From the NCBI RefSeq assembly GCF_003049525.1, contig NZ_PYWL01000001.1, positions 806,001 through 870,000 on the forward strand: a stretch of 64,000 nt of DNA, in the 5' to 3' direction. The notes under the pieces were generated by a model. That model saw only the letters and a list, made by a program, of their open reading frames with translations. It was not told the DNA's origin and searched no databases. Below, in pieces: positions 61,319 through 64,000 of this stretch. The DNA comes from Lysinibacillus fusiformis (GTDB lineage: Bacteria; Bacillota; Bacilli; Bacillales_A; Planococcaceae). The position numbers were made by a program, and so were the translations under genes. Within the stretch, counting starts at the first letter, position 1. The number at the start of each line of letters is the position of its first letter.

Positions 61319-62136
61319 CAAATCACCTCATCCCATATTTTTATATTTTCCCAAGTTATTTTACTTACATCTTCCCAAGTGCGGTCACTTACAAAGCCCC
61401 ACGTATTGAAAGAATACACATAGTTAAACTGCAAATGAGCAGGAACAATAATATCAATCGCCTGCATTAATCCTTCTATGTTGTCAGGTATACCCCTAGT
61501 ACCAACGAAACGTATCTCGTAAACTCCTGGCGTATCTGTTGCGTTTACCTCTACTTCCCCATTGCTATAAGCAGCTGCTACAGCTTTAATAGTTGCTTTA
61601 GTAGTTTGGTCAAAGCTCGCCCTATTACGTGAAATAATTTGCTCTCTACGTTGGTCATAACGTAATGAGCTATTTGGTTTAATACCAAGATCACGTTCAT
61701 AGATTGGTAAGGCTTCAATAGCTGTGTCCACAAAAAGGTTACGCTCGGCTATTTCTAGCTGTTGTTCAGTGTTTCGGAACTCTTTATCATCTGAGGTTAA
61801 AACAGCCCTGAAAATCGTTGATTTACGCTCATACAGTGGTAAATGCTTAATCATGTCCGTGAAATAATCTCGCGTTGAAACAACAATACTTGTAATCATT
61901 TCTGTTTGTGTCTGCATGATGATAGGTGATTGTACTACTTTAACACCTTGCGGCTGCAGCTCTGTTATAACTTCATTCAGGGAATTACCTGACGTTGCCA
62001 CGGTTACGCCTTGTGTCTGTAACTCTGTTTCTGTAATCATCAGGGCAAGTCTAAAGCATTCCCATTGGTGAGCTTTCAGCGCACCCCAGGTAAAGACTGC
62101 AGCTTGACCCCATTCTGATTGTGGTATAGCGTGCAT
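61318..62136 (-). CDS. DUF2313 (YmfQ/XkdU) tail protein with N-terminal extension
   Basis: This 272-residue protein has the DUF2313 baseplate-wedge-type domain from about residue 88 (YFTDMIKHLPLYERKS to HLQFNYVYSFN). The first 85 residues are extra relative to XkdU and contain a duplicated TELQxQGVxV segment. The C-terminus ends in TWGFVSDRTWEDVSKITWEN, a short Trp repeat. It overlaps the fibre gene by one base and follows the 62147 gene. Confidence 0.8.
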   Translation of the reverse strand: MHAIPQSEWGQAAVFTWGALKAHQWECFRLALMITETELQTQGVTVATSGNSLNEVITELQPQGVKVVQSPIIMQTQTEMITSIVVSTRDYFTDMIKHLPLYERKSTIFRAVLTSDDKEFRNTEQQLEIAERNLFVDTAIEALPIYERDLGIKPNSSLRYDQRREQIISRNRASFDQTTKATIKAVAAAYSNGEVEVNATDTPGVYEIRFVGTRGIPDNIEGLMQAIDIIVPAHLQFNYVYSFNTWGFVSDRTWEDVSKITWENIKIWDEVI

Positions 62137-62146
62137 AGTTACTCAC

Positions 62147-62494
62147 CTACTTCAAACGAACAATCAAATAGTTTTTAGGTATCTTGTATTGGCTTGATAC
62201 ATCGATATTCTTTGTAAATTCGGCTTGCGATTTAAACAGCAAATTGCCACCTGTTTTTGCGTCAAAAATGCCGATGTGTGAAATATCTCCCCACGACTCT
62301 GTAGCAATAGGAAATAAAATATCTATGTTATTAGAAGTTTGACCATCTGTGGGTGTTGCAAATATCCCTTGCTGTCTCGCATAACTCGCTGTGTTTACTT
62401 CAACATCATTGTTAAAGAGGGCTACATATACTGTTGTTGTCCTTAAATTGTCCGTAAGAACTTTATTTTTCAAATAGACTGTCATGTGATTCAT
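62147..62494 (-). CDS. Phage tail fibre/baseplate-associated protein
   Basis: This 115-residue protein (YVALFNNDVEVNTASYARQQ; SWGDISHIGIFDAKTGGNLL) follows the pattern of short phage tail proteins with a Y-x-RQ segment and a WGxIxHxGIFDA block. ATG 62494 is nine bases from GGAGG and overlaps the baseplate J stop by four bases. Confidence 0.75.
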   Translation of the reverse strand: MNHMTVYLKNKVLTDNLRTTTVYVALFNNDVEVNTASYARQQGIFATPTDGQTSNNIDILFPIATESWGDISHIGIFDAKTGGNLLFKSQAEFTKNIDVSSQYKIPKNYLIVRLK

Positions 62495-63531
62495 TCATTA
62501 ACACCTCCCATTACTGGCACCCCATCATCAGGAATAACCACATTAGCAGTTGATCCATTGATTAATAAATCCTGATAATCTAATACGCCCTCGCTATCGA
62601 TAACTTCACTACCTGTTTTTGCATAGCTAACATAGGATGCTTTAAAAGCAATTTCTTTTAGATATTCAATCATATTTTCCTTTATATATTGCTTAACAAT
62701 TGGTTCGGTGTATCCATCCGCTAAACTCAAAGAAGCTGAAATATTAATTGGTACACCAATAGCTGCTATAACGTTTAAATCTTCTACCCCAAAAGGCATT
62801 TGCTCTAATATATGGTCATATACTTTTTGCACTAATTCATCATTAGCAGGTAATTTATTCGCATCGATTACAACTACTTTCATTGATAGTGGGCCATTGT
62901 AGCGAGGGAATATCTTTGCATCACCAACGCCTGTCACTTCTAAGGCCCATTCACGATAATGATATTTGTTGCCTGCCTTACCTGGGCGCTGCAGCTTGTC
63001 ATAATATCGTTGGCGTAAATCGTTATCCGTTTCCGCATCATAGCCATCCACAACAGGCTCAGGATTGTACACATTGATTAAGCCAGGAATCGATACAGGG
63101 AAGTGTTTAATTGTATTAGCTGGCACATTCCCTATTTGGCCAAACTCGTTACACTGTATTCTGACATGAGCTAATCCACTTTCATTAAGTGTTACTTCTT
63201 CAATTACTGTAAATAAAATGGTGTCAGTACCTACTATTTCGCCAGTTCTTACAATCGTTCCAGCTGCACCCGATACTATGACAGTCGTTGTCGCTTGCGT
63301 GGCCAACTTTCGGCTTTGTCCTGTTCGTTGATATACGGTACGTGTTAATTCATCACCTGTTAATTTTTCAACGTCCAATTTATCTTGTACTTCCGCAATC
63401 ATCTTTTGCTGATTTGCAAACTCAACAGCTGCAGGCTTTGTTACATCATAAATAAACTCCCCTTTTGCCTTGTCGTACTCGTCATTAATGCCGGACATCA
63501 TGCGATCATGAATAAGTTTTTCATCTTCCAT
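62491..63531 (-). CDS. Baseplate J-like protein (XkdT)
   Basis: This 346-residue protein is the baseplate wedge component of contractile-tail phages. Baseplate J features include LATQATTTVIVSGAAGTIVR and the long middle domain TDNDLRQRYYDKLQRPGKAG. Length and order between DUF2634 and DUF2313 proteins match PBSX XkdS-XkdT-XkdU. Confidence 0.88.
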   Translation of the reverse strand: MEDEKLIHDRMMSGINDEYDKAKGEFIYDVTKPAAVEFANQQKMIAEVQDKLDVEKLTGDELTRTVYQRTGQSRKLATQATTTVIVSGAAGTIVRTGEIVGTDTILFTVIEEVTLNESGLAHVRIQCNEFGQIGNVPANTIKHFPVSIPGLINVYNPEPVVDGYDAETDNDLRQRYYDKLQRPGKAGNKYHYREWALEVTGVGDAKIFPRYNGPLSMKVVVIDANKLPANDELVQKVYDHILEQMPFGVEDLNVIAAIGVPINISASLSLADGYTEPIVKQYIKENMIEYLKEIAFKASYVSYAKTGSEVIDSEGVLDYQDLLINGSTANVVIPDDGVPVMGGVNE

Positions 63532-63978
63532 TTAAGCCGCCACCCCCTTTAACTGTTCATCCATATCAAATGCCCCTTCTACAGTAACGACTCTAAATTT
63601 TATCCGCATCCATTTTCCATCACGCTCAAATTGCCACTCTTGTACTTCTTGAATGTGCGTATGTTCCAATAATGCTGCAGTAACTTCTCGTTTGATTTCT
63701 GCCTCTATAAAAGCGCGCGGCAAGCTAGAACCTATTAAATCGTCCAGTGTTGCACCGTAATTTTCATCTTTATAAATCCTGAATCGAAAGCGCTCAGTCT
63801 TTAAGACTTTTATGATCCATTGCTTTAATGTTTCAAGACCATGAATGGCAACCATCTTCCCATTACGAATCACAAAGTCGCCTTTATCAAAGTCATATAA
63901 AAAAGACTTACCTAGTGGTGGCAAGTCCGTTTCGTTTTCCTGTGTATTAAATTCTAGTTCTGTAATCTTAGGTAACAT
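63532..63978 (-). CDS. DUF2634 baseplate protein (XkdS)
   Basis: This 148-residue protein (SFLYDFDKGDFVIRNGKMVA; LKQWIIKVLKTERFRFRIY) matches the DUF2634/XkdS family, related to gp25-like wedge proteins. ATG 63978 follows GGCGGTGAAG; the frame extends one TTG codon further. The preceding gene probably ends at the TAA at 63993-63995 and is otherwise outside the window. Confidence 0.85.
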   Translation of the reverse strand: MLPKITELEFNTQENETDLPPLGKSFLYDFDKGDFVIRNGKMVAIHGLETLKQWIIKVLKTERFRFRIYKDENYGATLDDLIGSSLPRAFIEAEIKREVTAALLEHTHIQEVQEWQFERDGKWMRIKFRVVTVEGAFDMDEQLKGVAA

Positions 63979-64000
63979 CAAACTTCACCGCCTTATCGAT

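Larger units (their letters stand above)
53516..64000. mobile_element. PBSX-like prophage, one end, continuing past the window
   Basis: Minus-strand tail and baseplate genes in PBSX order (DUF2634, baseplate J, DUF2313), then fibre, XkdX-like protein, holin and endolysin. Short accessory genes and an HTH gene extend to about 53.5 kb. No integrase or repressor module is recognised on this side. The left limit is set by the change from core genes to unknown genes. Confidence 0.8.

Overview
The window is an A+T-rich chromosomal segment of a spore-forming, Gram-positive Bacillota bacterium. Gene content and order resemble Bacillus subtilis (pbpG-ywhD-ywhB, ywfO-rsfA-lipL-hemQ, ywdL/gerQ-ywdK-ywdI-ung-pdxK), but with the gaps and insertions typical of Lysinibacillus and its relatives. 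Genus is inferred from synteny and protein character only. Evidence for sporulation and a Bacillus-type cell includes rsfA, cwlJ-gerQ and bacillithiol synthesis (bshB2).

Layout. 1-9.1 kb: a class A penicillin-binding protein cut by the window edge, ywhD, a tautomerase, a sortase, and convergent to it a 1722-residue wall-anchored adhesin. 9.4-24.2 kb: core genes (HD phosphohydrolase, rsfA, lipL, hemQ, cwlJ, gerQ, M20 hydrolase, ung, pdxK, bshB2, terC, ilvA) with several short genes that are easily missed, including a four-cysteine protein at 17542-17721 and a paralogous pair of tiny membrane proteins at 13910-14423. 24.3-29.7 kb: a TrpXYZ-type ABC transporter, a preQ1 riboswitch with queT, and a stand-alone trpB under a tryptophan-specific T-box. 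29.8-34.2 kb: SDR-type threonine dehydrogenase, a chemoreceptor and a RodA/FtsW-family protein.

34.2-45.7 kb is the most unusual part. Eleven co-directional genes encode an Opp/Dpp-type importer, two sugar-isomerase TIM-barrel proteins flanking a Gfo/Idh/MocA dehydrogenase, a ROK repressor, a Rhizobium-type zinc asparaginase homologue and a BadF/NagK-type kinase. Two copies of a ROK-like operator lie upstream of the first gene. I infer a pathway that imports and dismantles a sugar conjugated to an amino acid or peptide. 46.1-52.3 kb: a PucR-regulated locus for a beta-alanine-type omega-amino acid (permease, CoA-acylating semialdehyde dehydrogenase, class III transaminase), whose permease gene carries one in-frame TGA.

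53.2-64.0 kb is the end of a PBSX-like prophage, reaching beyond the window. It has baseplate and tail genes (DUF2634, baseplate J, DUF2313, a glycine-rich fibre), holin and endolysin, then small accessory genes and an HTH/replication-like gene at the host boundary. No integrase, tRNA, rRNA or CRISPR array was seen.
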